From contig CAIQUS010000017.1 of NCBI GenBank assembly GCA_903875045.1, positions 1-64,000 of the forward strand: a DNA stretch of 64,000 nt. Reading direction: 5' to 3'. The stretch is from an uncultured Bacteroidales bacterium. GTDB lineage: Bacteria > Bacteroidota > Bacteroidia > Bacteroidales > FEN-979. Both the position numbers and the translations under genes were made by a program. Shown piece after piece: positions 18,662-27,026 of this stretch. Position 1 is the stretch's first letter; each line of letters opens with the position of its first letter. Under the pieces are notes generated by a model that was not told where the DNA came from, searched no databases, and was given only the letters and a program-made list of their open reading frames with translations.

Positions 18662-19270
18662 ATGAAGAATCTGTATAAACTTATTTTTCCTTTCGCGATG
18701 GTGCTCATCCTGATCCTTCCATTTTCAGGGTGTGGTGTAGCAAGGCAGGCTGAGCAGGTATCAGCCCTGGCAAACTGCGAGTTTCGGATTATATCTGTTG
18801 AAAACATTAACCTTGCAGGGGTAGAACTAGAGAGTATCAAATCAGTGAGTGATCTTGGTATGGGTGATGTGGCGCGTATCCTTGCAGGGTTTACCAGTCC
18901 AACATTTCCGCTCTCACTTCAACTCAACCTGGAGGGACGAAACCCGAATACAAAAGTTGCCGGTCTTAATCAGCTCGAATGGATACTGTTCATTGACGAC
19001 ATCCAAATGACCTCGGGTTTCCTGGGAAAACCATTCTCGATTCCCGCATTGGGCTCAGCGAACATTCCGGTTGAAGTCGGGCTCGATTTAAAACAGGTGC
19101 TTTCAGGAAGATCCGCTACCGCCATGCTTAATTTCTGTATGAACCTTACCGGAGTGGGAAATACACCTACCCGTTTTAAAATCAAACTGAAACCTACTGT
19201 GATCATTGGTGGAAAAGCGCTTACCTACCCCGGATATATCACTGTAAAAACAGACTACACTTCAAAATAA
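18662..19270 (+). CDS. LEA14-like putative lipoprotein
   Basis: A 202-residue protein with a lipoprotein signal: a hydrophobic segment up to LPFSGC, with Cys24 as the likely acylated residue. The mature part resembles LEA14/WHy beta-sandwich proteins found as periplasmic lipoproteins: LQLNLEGRNPNTKVAGLNQLEWILFIDDIQMTSG-like repeats of strands with a conserved Asn-Pro. Its function is unknown. It starts 38 bases after carB and could be in the same transcript. The stop is followed by a 7-bp repeat array. Confidence 0.7.
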   Translation: MKNLYKLIFPFAMVLILILPFSGCGVARQAEQVSALANCEFRIISVENINLAGVELESIKSVSDLGMGDVARILAGFTSPTFPLSLQLNLEGRNPNTKVAGLNQLEWILFIDDIQMTSGFLGKPFSIPALGSANIPVEVGLDLKQVLSGRSATAMLNFCMNLTGVGNTPTRFKIKLKPTVIIGGKALTYPGYITVKTDYTSK

Positions 19271-19274
19271 TTCC

Positions 19275-19343
19275 CACCCGTCACCCGTCACCCGTCACGC
19301 GTCACCCGTCACCCGTCACGCGTCACCCGTCACCCGTCACCCC
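19275..19343. repeat. 7-bp tandem array CACCCGT
   Basis: Nine 7-bp units, seven CACCCGT and two CACGCGT (units 4 and 7), plus a partial unit. It lies between two convergent genes and includes the nhaD stop codon. The unit is the reverse complement of the ACGGGTG heptamer at 5204-5287. Confidence 0.93.
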
Positions 19344-20617
19344 CTAAAAACCCACACACTCAACGCCCAATAAGCAAGTGCTCCCGCAAAATAACCGATC
19401 AAAGCCCACAACGAGATCTTTTTCAGGTACCAGATAAAATCAATTTTTTCCATTCCCATAACAGCCACCCCGGCAGCAGATCCGATGATCAGTATGCTCC
19501 CACCGGTTCCGGCGCAGTAGGCAAGCATTTCCCAGAAATAATGGTCGGTGGGAAAGGTATCCTGGTACATCCCGATGGCTCCGGCAACCAGGGGCACATT
19601 GTCAACCACTGATGACAGCAGCCCGATAATCACATTGATGGCATAAAGGTTTCCGATGTGTTTATCAAGTGCATTTGCGAGCAGCGTCAGATGTCCTGCC
19701 GATTCAAGTGCTGCAACAGCGAGCAATATCCCAAGAAAGAAAAGGACACTCGGGGTGTCGACTCTGCGGATAACCCCGGCAACAGTGATCATAGGGCGAT
19801 AAGCGTCATTCTTTGCCTTGTGCATGATTTCTGTTACCACCCATAAAAGCCCGAGGCCAAGTAAAATGCCCATATATGGTGGCAGATTGGTGAGTGTTTT
19901 AAAAACCGGAACAAAGAGAAGTAACCCAATGCCCAGGAAAAATACGATTTGTTTTTCACCCGGAGTGGCTGAATTTTCAGGATCAACTGCAGGCCGTACT
20001 GATTTCCTGATTTCACCCTTCATTCTTGTGGAAAGAAGTGCAAGAGGGATTGCCATCGACAATGCGCTGGGTATGAAAGTTTTCAGTATAATATTCACCG
20101 TAGTGATATGTCCTCCGATCCATAACATAATGGTGGTAACATCACCGATCGGGCTGAAGGCTCCGCCACTGTTGGCCGCAATAATGACCATCCCGGCATA
20201 GAACCACCGTTCTTGCTTATCTCCAACCAGTTTACGTACCAATGCAACCATCACAATTGCTGTGGTCAGATTATCCAGAACCGCTGATAAAAAAAAGGTA
20301 ATGATACTGATCACCCATAAAAGTTTAACCTTGTTGGTCGTTTTAATTCTATCGGTAATGATCGAAAATCCTTCATGGGCATCAATCAATTCAACGATGG
20401 TCATGGCGCCCAGCAGGAAAAAGAGAATTTCAGAAATTTTACCAAGATCTTCCAGTAGTTTCTGTTCAAGGAACCGGTCGGGAAAGCCAAAGGCTAACAT
20501 CACCCACAGCAATACGGCGAGTAGCAAGGCGGTAGCCGATTTATTCACCTTGAGAGGATGCTCCATTGCAATGGCCGTATAGCCAAGGATAAAAACGAAA
20601 ATCATGAAATAGAACAT
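19337..20617 (-). CDS. nhaD: NhaD-type sodium:proton antiporter
   Basis: A 426-residue inner-membrane protein of the ArsB/NhaD (ion transporter) superfamily with about 11-12 membrane segments. Typical NhaD elements are seen: SAVLDNLTTAIVMVALVRKL, NSGGAFSPIGDVTTIMLWI in the middle, and SSVVDNVPLVAGAIGMY followed by GTGGSILIIGSAAG near the end. It would export sodium in exchange for protons and help with pH and salt balance. Its last codons read through part of the adjacent repeat array. The cyclophilin gene upstream is three bases away. Confidence 0.88.
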   Translation of the reverse strand: MFYFMIFVFILGYTAIAMEHPLKVNKSATALLLAVLLWVMLAFGFPDRFLEQKLLEDLGKISEILFFLLGAMTIVELIDAHEGFSIITDRIKTTNKVKLLWVISIITFFLSAVLDNLTTAIVMVALVRKLVGDKQERWFYAGMVIIAANSGGAFSPIGDVTTIMLWIGGHITTVNIILKTFIPSALSMAIPLALLSTRMKGEIRKSVRPAVDPENSATPGEKQIVFFLGIGLLLFVPVFKTLTNLPPYMGILLGLGLLWVVTEIMHKAKNDAYRPMITVAGVIRRVDTPSVLFFLGILLAVAALESAGHLTLLANALDKHIGNLYAINVIIGLLSSVVDNVPLVAGAIGMYQDTFPTDHYFWEMLAYCAGTGGSILIIGSAAGVAVMGMEKIDFIWYLKKISLWALIGYFAGALAYWALSVWVFRG

Positions 20618-20620
20618 CGT

Positions 20621-21256
20621 TTATTCACCAATTAAGGATGCCTCAATAATATAATCCAGTTCCGGGAATTTCTTTTTTAAATAGGCATTACCGTATATCA
20701 TCACGGAATCCTGATGATTTGCGGGTTCGAAGCCATACCCTGCGTATAATGCTTCAACAGTTTCATACCCTGAAATAATTCTTCCGACCGGAGGAAATCC
20801 ACGCAACCCATTATAATTTACCGTATCTAATTTGTAATTATCTTTCAGGTTGATGAATAATTGAGTTGTTCTGCTGCTCATGCCATCGCGGGCGTATGAT
20901 ATGGTCCATTTCAGATTTCCTGCAACAACCGGCTCATCCGGAACAGGGCGCTTGTCCCAGAAATAATTAACATCCTTTTTATTCCCAATCCCAAACTGGA
21001 CAACATAACCTGATTGAACCCTGAACAGTGCATTCTCATTGTAAAAACCGGTCATTAAAAGTTGATAGAGCCTGTCGGCCCCGTCAGGTGACCATTCCCT
21101 GGTGACTTCTATTGTGAAATTGCCTCGCGTTGTTCTGAACATGGCTTTGAAGGTTTCCGGCGATCGGGCCTTCAGCGTTGATTGATCGGGAATGATTTGT
21201 GTATGGCCCGGTTTACAAATCACCAGTAACAACAGAAGTATAAGAAACTTTTTCAT
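20621..21256 (-). CDS. Secreted cyclophilin-type peptidyl-prolyl isomerase
   Basis: The ORF extends to 21268, but the ATG at 21256 begins MKKFLILLLLLVICKPGHTQ, a signal peptide, leaving about 190 mature residues. The cyclophilin fold is recognised from RTTRGNFTIEV, LFRVQSGYVVQFG, and RTTQLFINLKDN (the usual SQFFI position), with GYETVEALY at the end. It probably acts in the periplasm. It lies upstream of nhaD with a gap of three bases, and a strong palindrome lies upstream of it. Confidence 0.85.
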   Translation of the reverse strand: MKKFLILLLLLVICKPGHTQIIPDQSTLKARSPETFKAMFRTTRGNFTIEVTREWSPDGADRLYQLLMTGFYNENALFRVQSGYVVQFGIGNKKDVNYFWDKRPVPDEPVVAGNLKWTISYARDGMSSRTTQLFINLKDNYKLDTVNYNGLRGFPPVGRIISGYETVEALYAGYGFEPANHQDSVMIYGNAYLKKKFPELDYIIEASLIGE

Positions 21257-21298
21257 CGGATCCATCATGATAATTTACGTTGAAAGCCTGTTGCGACC

Positions 21299-21340
21299 CC
21301 GCCCTAAAACGCTCACTGATCAGGGAGCGCTTTAGGGCGG
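21299..21340. promoter_or_regulatory. Strong imperfect palindrome (stem-loop) without T-run
   Basis: Arms CCGCCCTAAA and TTTAGGGCGG pair perfectly, then after one A/C mismatch five more pairs (CGCTC with GAGCG) close a 10-base loop that itself holds TGATCA. It lies between the cytochrome stop and the cyclophilin start, both on the minus strand. No T-run follows on either side, so it is not a standard terminator. A processing, REP-like or protein-binding site is possible. Confidence 0.7.
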
Positions 21341-21381
21341 ATCGGTTAAACGGGGAGGATTGTTGTGACGAACTGAATTTC

Positions 21382-22872
21382 CTATGGATACAACTCCCTG
21401 TGACATTCGGTGCAGAAATAGGCTTTCCACTTATCCTTGATGTCGATGGGGTGCTGAAATTCCATGAGGTTGTCAATTGTAGAATATTGAATATTGCCTG
21501 TTACCCCCTGTGCAATAATGGTATGGCATAAGTTACAATCCTTGGTGATTACTTTACCTTTTTCGCTTTTATGACGTTCTGAATGACAACGGAAACATCC
21601 ATCAGATTCAAGGTGCCCGATATGGTTCAGGTATTTGTTGGCGGAGGCCCGCATATATGGAAAAACATTCAGCGAAAACTCCTTCTGGATTCCTGCAATG
21701 GCTTTGTCAATCAATGGTTTTTGAGTTTTGTAAATCGATGGATAACCCGATTTATAAAAATTGGTAATGCTGTCGCGGATATACATGAAGGCTGAATCCT
21801 TGTCGGTGAATGGGAATTTAAGGACGTTCATGGCTACCCTTTTAATATAAGGGAGTTCTTTTGGAACATCACCCGTGATCATTGCATTGTCAACATACAC
21901 CATCGGGGATTTGTAAGCATGGGATGGCCGGTTATGACAATCCATGCAATCCATAACGCGGTGTTCCAGGGTGTCAATGGCTTTTTTATCAAGCATGTTA
22001 TCAGTGTCCTGGAAAATTTGGACATCTCCGGTTTTCAGATTGGTAAATTTTACCCATGGAATGGTTTCACGATCTTTTGACGAAGCTATATATTCGATAC
22101 GTACATCTTTATTGATGTGCCAGTGAATTCCCTCAATCAACCCCATGGCGCTGTAATTCGGGCCAATACGCATCAGCAGGGAATAATTAAATTCAGTGTT
22201 GAGTGAATCGGTTAAATAAACCCTTTGTGTGCGAAGTTTCCGGGCATAGAATTTTTGAGGCCAATGGCATCGCTCACAGGTTTCACGCGCAGGACGTAAA
22301 TTCTGTATAGGAGTTTCAATGGGCTGGGGGAATTTATGGAAAAGGACCGAATACACCTGGTATAACCCCGATAATTTTGATTTCACATACCAACCTGCCC
22401 CTTCTCCAACATGACATTCTACGCAGGCAACACGGGCATGGGGTGAATGAAGATATGTGACATATTCCGGCTCCATCACCTTGTGGCAAAGTTTACCGCA
22501 GAATTCAACCGACTCGGTAAAGTTAAACGCCTCATAACTGCCCATGGCAGAGATGATCATAAATAAAAATGTAAAAATAGAGACCAAAACTAATTTCTGG
22601 CGTTGCCTGGGTACATTCATATCCAATACCGGCCAGCGGTTAGCAGGATCATGTGTTTTTTTTCGGTTGATCAGCATTCCGATCGGAATCAAAAGCAGCC
22701 CGATCACCAGAATTGTTGGAAGGACGATGTAGGTGAAAATTCCGTTATACGGGTTCTGATGGTCGGACAGTAATGCTTGAATAAATAATACAACAATCAG
22801 GATGAAGCTGTTAACCGCAAAAATGAAACCGGTAATGCTGATCCAGTTAGAGGTCGATTTAGGTAATTTCAT
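21382..22872 (-). CDS. Seven-heme NapC/NirT-type inner-membrane cytochrome c (ImcH-like)
   Basis: A 496-residue protein with three N-terminal membrane segments (about 13-35, 45-68, 92-115) and a large periplasmic part. Heme sites in order: one CX3CH (CGKLCH), then CVECH, CERCH, CMDCH, CFRCH, CNLCH and CTECH, seven in total. NapC/NirT proteins oxidise membrane quinol and pass electrons to periplasmic carriers. Three membrane segments and seven hemes with a first CX3CH resemble, as I recall it, Geobacter ImcH rather than the one-segment, four-heme NapC/NrfH. It would be the quinol exit of a respiratory chain; no terminal reductase is adjacent. Confidence 0.82.
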   Translation of the reverse strand: MKLPKSTSNWISITGFIFAVNSFILIVVLFIQALLSDHQNPYNGIFTYIVLPTILVIGLLLIPIGMLINRKKTHDPANRWPVLDMNVPRQRQKLVLVSIFTFLFMIISAMGSYEAFNFTESVEFCGKLCHKVMEPEYVTYLHSPHARVACVECHVGEGAGWYVKSKLSGLYQVYSVLFHKFPQPIETPIQNLRPARETCERCHWPQKFYARKLRTQRVYLTDSLNTEFNYSLLMRIGPNYSAMGLIEGIHWHINKDVRIEYIASSKDRETIPWVKFTNLKTGDVQIFQDTDNMLDKKAIDTLEHRVMDCMDCHNRPSHAYKSPMVYVDNAMITGDVPKELPYIKRVAMNVLKFPFTDKDSAFMYIRDSITNFYKSGYPSIYKTQKPLIDKAIAGIQKEFSLNVFPYMRASANKYLNHIGHLESDGCFRCHSERHKSEKGKVITKDCNLCHTIIAQGVTGNIQYSTIDNLMEFQHPIDIKDKWKAYFCTECHRELYP

Positions 22873-23121
22873 ATCCGTTTTTATTTAGAATGTTTCTATC
22901 TAACGTCCTGTAAATGACCGGATAAAATTAATACTTATTATCAGAAATAAAAATTCTTCCATACAATTGTGAATAAATAGACAAACTTTTTAGTCAGACA
23001 GGCTTTATTTTAAGGCTGCAATAATTTTTCCTCGTGAAGTTAACCGGTCCGGGAAAATTTGTCGTACATTTATATGTTGTAAAAAAAAATATCCATCTGA
23101 TAAAAACAGGGAGGAAACAAT

Positions 23122-25248
23122 ATGAAAAGTCGTATCTCTGATGTTACAAGGAATTTATGGATTTTCTTCATGGTAACCATCTGCTTACAATCATTCTCGC
23201 AGCATCGAAGCCTGCAGGCCAGGAACGATACAATCGATCTTTATCCGAAGGTGCCATTGGTTTACGATATTCTTGCCAATGATTCCATCCCCTCGAATGA
23301 CACGATCAAAACAGTGACCATCACCATCGTAAATAGCAATGGTCTGGTAGTAGTAAAAAAAACACATGATTCCACCTGGACCTGGACATTCACCTTTACA
23401 GCCCAACATTGGGGTTTTGGAGGGGAAATCCAGGGAAAGTATATGTTGAAAACCATGTCCAATGATACGAGTTCAGCTAAAATTCTGTTCAGGATCCATG
23501 ATCGAAGCTATAGTTATCTCGACATCAATAATGTCAGTGCCAGATTTACTGCATCCGGTCTCCATTTTTTTTACGAGAATGCTGATTATGAAGTCCCGAA
23601 GGGAAGCGGTAAGACCTCCATTTTCTCAAATTCTTTCTGGATTGGCGGAAAAGACGGGCAAAACCAGCTTCATTTTGCCGGTGAACGTTATCGCCAGGGA
23701 CCAATCCCCGGACCTGCAAACACAAAACCGGACTTCTATGCAGGTCCGGTGATGGATTCGACAAAATATTCGATATACCAGGATACAATCTGGAATTATA
23801 TCTGGAATGTAAAGAAAACCGAGATCGACTATCACAGGGCACATTATGCGGAACAGGGGTATGTACCCATTCATGATATTCAGACATGGCCTGGTAACGG
23901 GGATACCGGGCTGGGACAGGCGCAGCGGCTTGCTCCGTTTTCTGACCGGAATGCTGACGGGATTTATAATCCGTTCGATGGTGATTATCCTGAGATCAGA
24001 GGCGATCAGGCTTTGTTCTTTATTTTCAATGACGACAGAGGTCCACATCTGGAATCTTTTGGAGCCAAACTGAAGGTTGAAATTCATGGGATGGCTTACG
24101 CATTCGATTTGCCGGAAGATTCGGCGCTGAAAAATACGGTCTTCCTGAATTACAAACTGTTTAACCGTTCCCAAAATAGTTATGACAGCACGCTGCTTGG
24201 CATTTTCACAGATATTGACCTGGGTTATGCCAACGATGATTATGTGGGTTGTGACGTCGAGCGAAACATGTATTTCGGCTACAACGGAACACCTGTTGAT
24301 GGAACAGGGCAGCCGAACGCTTATGGCGAGAATCCGCCAACTCAGTCAGTAACAGTTCTGGCAGGGCCCTATATGGACCCGGATAACCTTGATAATCCCC
24401 GCCATGATATGAATGGTAACCAGTTGTGTGATTTTAGTGTGAATGGATTGAATTTCGGTGATACCATCATTGATAATGAACGTTTCGGATTACAAAGATT
24501 CATGTATATCAATAATTCAGTTGCAGGGGTCCCTGCCTATATGACTGATCCTGAATATGCGCCTGAATATTATCAGTTGATGAGTGGAAAATGGAAAGAC
24601 GGCTCTTTTGTCATGTACGGTGGAAATGGCAATCTCCTTGCCGGGGGGTATGGACCAGCATGCAGATTTATGTTTCCCGGCGAATCTGACACACTGAATT
24701 GGGGATCAGGATGTATTCCCCCCAACGGACCAGTAAACTGGACAGAAGAAACGGCAGCCAATAACCCTTTCGACAGGAGGGGTGTGGGAATCACCGGGCC
24801 ATTTACTTTTAATCCCGGTGATGTTCAGGAACTGGATATTGCTTTTACCTGGGCTCGTGACTATGCAGCTCACAGCCCCTTAAGTTCACTTGCTAAGCTA
24901 AGGGCCATGACCGATATCATCAATGGAGCCTTCGCACATAACCGCCTCCCGAATGGCAATCAGTTTTACGGAATCAGTGACCAATTGAAACCCTCAGAAA
25001 TCCAGATGAACATTTATCCGAATCCCGCTTTGGATTTTGTGAATATTGACTTTGGCGGAAGATATCCCCGGGGAGGTGCCACCATCGAAATAATGGCAAG
25101 CCAGGGTAATTGTCTGAAAAAGATGCTTGTACCCGACGGTATGAAGGTGATCCATCTCGATATCCCCGAATTACCTTCCGGCCTCTATTTTATTAGGGTC
25201 ACCACTAACGTGTCCTCTATTACCAAAAAGGTTGTGGTTTTACGTTAA
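23122..25248 (+). CDS. Secreted T9SS cargo protein with C-terminal sorting domain
   Basis: A 708-residue protein with a signal peptide (about residues 1-27) and a type A T9SS sorting tail: NIYPNPALDFVNIDF, LKKMLV, and LPSGLYFIRVTT followed by KKVVVLR. The large middle portion contains an N-terminal beta domain and a region rich in Asp, Gly and Asn with FSDRNADGIYNPFDGDYPEI-like segments that look like calcium-binding loops. Its function is unknown; homologues of this layout are common secreted Bacteroidota proteins. A strong GGGAGG ribosome binding site precedes the ATG. The 250-base gap upstream is AT-rich and has no exact TAnnTTTG box. Confidence 0.82.
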   Translation: MKSRISDVTRNLWIFFMVTICLQSFSQHRSLQARNDTIDLYPKVPLVYDILANDSIPSNDTIKTVTITIVNSNGLVVVKKTHDSTWTWTFTFTAQHWGFGGEIQGKYMLKTMSNDTSSAKILFRIHDRSYSYLDINNVSARFTASGLHFFYENADYEVPKGSGKTSIFSNSFWIGGKDGQNQLHFAGERYRQGPIPGPANTKPDFYAGPVMDSTKYSIYQDTIWNYIWNVKKTEIDYHRAHYAEQGYVPIHDIQTWPGNGDTGLGQAQRLAPFSDRNADGIYNPFDGDYPEIRGDQALFFIFNDDRGPHLESFGAKLKVEIHGMAYAFDLPEDSALKNTVFLNYKLFNRSQNSYDSTLLGIFTDIDLGYANDDYVGCDVERNMYFGYNGTPVDGTGQPNAYGENPPTQSVTVLAGPYMDPDNLDNPRHDMNGNQLCDFSVNGLNFGDTIIDNERFGLQRFMYINNSVAGVPAYMTDPEYAPEYYQLMSGKWKDGSFVMYGGNGNLLAGGYGPACRFMFPGESDTLNWGSGCIPPNGPVNWTEETAANNPFDRRGVGITGPFTFNPGDVQELDIAFTWARDYAAHSPLSSLAKLRAMTDIINGAFAHNRLPNGNQFYGISDQLKPSEIQMNIYPNPALDFVNIDFGGRYPRGGATIEIMASQGNCLKKMLVPDGMKVIHLDIPELPSGLYFIRVTTNVSSITKKVVVLR

Positions 25249-25421
25249 CAATCCATTTATCCCGGTGTAAACCTTTACCCATCCTCTCTTTCCGCCTTCT
25301 CCTATAAAGGGACCGGGAAATAATTTCTTCCGTTTTGGGCAAGGATTCAGGGTGGATTCCCAAGTATTTATTTGGTATTGTTATCCCGATTTATCTCAGG
25401 TAATTGAATAATATTTTTTTG

Positions 25422-25429
25422 TACATTTG
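25422..25429 (+). promoter_or_regulatory. Bacteroidota-type -7 box TACATTTG before guaB
   Basis: TACATTTG fits TAnnTTTG, 20 bases before the guaB ATG. A TTG lies 15 bases upstream, a little close for a -33 element. The position also argues for the ATG at 25450, since the TTG at 25441 would be almost at the transcript start. Confidence 0.55.
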
Positions 25430-25449
25430 CACACTTAATTTTGACGCAT

Positions 25450-26916
25450 ATGTTCCTAAATTCAGATAAATTCCGGGGTGAAGGATTGACGTATGACGAT
25501 GTATTGCTTGTTCCGGCCTATTCCGATGTGTTGCCAAGAGAGACCGATGTTTCGACCTTTTTTTCAAGAAACATAAAGCTTAACATTCCCATTGTTTCTG
25601 CAGCCATGGATACCGTGACTGAATCGCGTATGGCAATTGCCATGGCCCAGGAAGGCGGAATTGGTGTTTTGCATAAAAATATGTCTGTTGAAGACCAGGC
25701 ATTGCAGGTTCGCAAAGTCAAACGTGCTGAAAATGGCATGATCCTGCAGCCGGTTACGCTCATGGAACATGCGTTGGTGGGTGATGCCCTTGCCATGATG
25801 AAAGAGTTTAGTATCGGCGGGATACCTGTTACCAATGCAAACAACGAACTGGTTGGCATCGTTACCAACCGCGACCTTCGTTTCGAACGCGACCATCAGC
25901 GGCCTGTTACAGAGGTAATGACAAAAACTGTCATTACAATCAGTGAATTTACCGATTTTGAACAGGCCGAGGCCATCCTTCAAAAACATAAAATCGAAAA
26001 GCTTCCCGTTGTTGATAAACACAACAAACTTATCGGGCTGATTACCTATAAAGATATTCTCAAAGTGAAAGCGCGACCGAACGCATGCAAGGACAGCCTT
26101 GGGCGTTTGCGGGTTGCAGCCGGGGTTGGGGTTACAGCCGATACCCTTGACCGGGTAGGAGCCCTGGTACGTGAAAATGTAGATGCCATCGTGATAGATA
26201 CTGCCCATGGGCATTCCAGGGGGGTGATGGAAATGGCCAAACGCGTAAAAAAGGCTTTCCCGGATGTCGACCTTATTATTGGTAATATTGGAACCGGGGA
26301 AGCCGCGAAAGATTTGGCAAACATTGGCGTTGACGGGGTAAAGATCGGAATTGGACCGGGATCCATCTGTACCACACGGATCATTGCCGGAATTGGCGTT
26401 CCACAATTGTCGGCCATTTATGATGTAACAGCAGCCCTCAAAGGGAGCGGTATTCCTGCAATTGCCGATGGCGGAATCCGCTATACGGGCGATATCGTTA
26501 AAGCACTTGCCGCCGGGGCTCATTCAATTATGGCAGGATCACTTTTTGCCGGCGTGGATGAATCACCAGGCGCCACCGTTATCTTTGAAGGCCGTAAATA
26601 TAAAACATACCGGGGAATGGGTTCCATTGAAGCCATGCAACAGGGCTCGAAAGACCGCTATTTCCAGGATGTTGAAGAGGATATAAAAAAGTTGGTGCCC
26701 GAGGGAATTGTGGGTCGTGTGCCTTATAAAGGCTCATTGTCTGAGGTGATTTACCAAATGGTTGGCGGATTGAGAGCAGGCATGGGCTATACGGGTTCTC
26801 AAACCATCGAAATCCTTCAAAAGGCCAAATTTATCAAGATCAGCCCTGCCGGGATCGTTGAAAGCCACCCTCACGATGTGACCATTATCAGTGAGGCACC
26901 GAATTACAGCAGGTAA
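25450..26916 (+). CDS. guaB: Inosine-5'-monophosphate dehydrogenase
   Basis: Converts IMP to XMP with NAD, the committed step to GMP. From the ATG at 25450 the protein has 488 residues. A catalytic TIM barrel is interrupted after about residue 90 by a pair of CBS domains ([21 protein letters not shown]). The active-site loop GPGSICTTR places the catalytic Cys at 307, and the [18 protein letters not shown] and flap (RVPYKG) segments are intact. A 7-bp repeat array starts three bases after the stop. Confidence 0.96.
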   Translation: MFLNSDKFRGEGLTYDDVLLVPAYSDVLPRETDVSTFFSRNIKLNIPIVSAAMDTVTESRMAIAMAQEGGIGVLHKNMSVEDQALQVRKVKRAENGMILQPVTLMEHALVGDALAMMKEFSIGGIPVTNANNELVGIVTNRDLRFERDHQRPVTEVMTKTVITISEFTDFEQAEAILQKHKIEKLPVVDKHNKLIGLITYKDILKVKARPNACKDSLGRLRVAAGVGVTADTLDRVGALVRENVDAIVIDTAHGHSRGVMEMAKRVKKAFPDVDLIIGNIGTGEAAKDLANIGVDGVKIGIGPGSICTTRIIAGIGVPQLSAIYDVTAALKGSGIPAIADGGIRYTGDIVKALAAGAHSIMAGSLFAGVDESPGATVIFEGRKYKTYRGMGSIEAMQQGSKDRYFQDVEEDIKKLVPEGIVGRVPYKGSLSEVIYQMVGGLRAGMGYTGSQTIEILQKAKFIKISPAGIVESHPHDVTIISEAPNYSR

Positions 26917-26918
26917 AT

Positions 26919-26974
26919 GAAATTAGAAATTGGAAATTAGAAATTGGAAATTAGAAATTGGAAATTAGAAATTT
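26919..26974. repeat. 7-bp tandem array GAAATTA/GAAATTG
   Basis: Eight 7-bp units alternate strictly between GAAATTA and GAAATTG, ending with GAAATTT, so the real period is 14 bases. It fills half of the gap between guaB and the next gene. Confidence 0.92.
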
Positions 26975-27026
26975 AATAGTGTTTTAGTCGTTATTATATA
27001 TAATTGTCAAACAAATATCTTAAAAA

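Noticed and set aside
21299-21340. Rho-independent terminator for the cytochrome gene
   Set aside because: No T-run follows the stem on either strand, unlike the clear terminator at 37478-37509.
23626-24174. Minus-strand ORF of 182 residues
   Set aside because: Shadow of the T9SS cargo gene, no recognisable domain.
25564-26523. Minus-strand ORF of 319 residues
   Set aside because: Shadow of guaB on the opposite strand with no family motifs.
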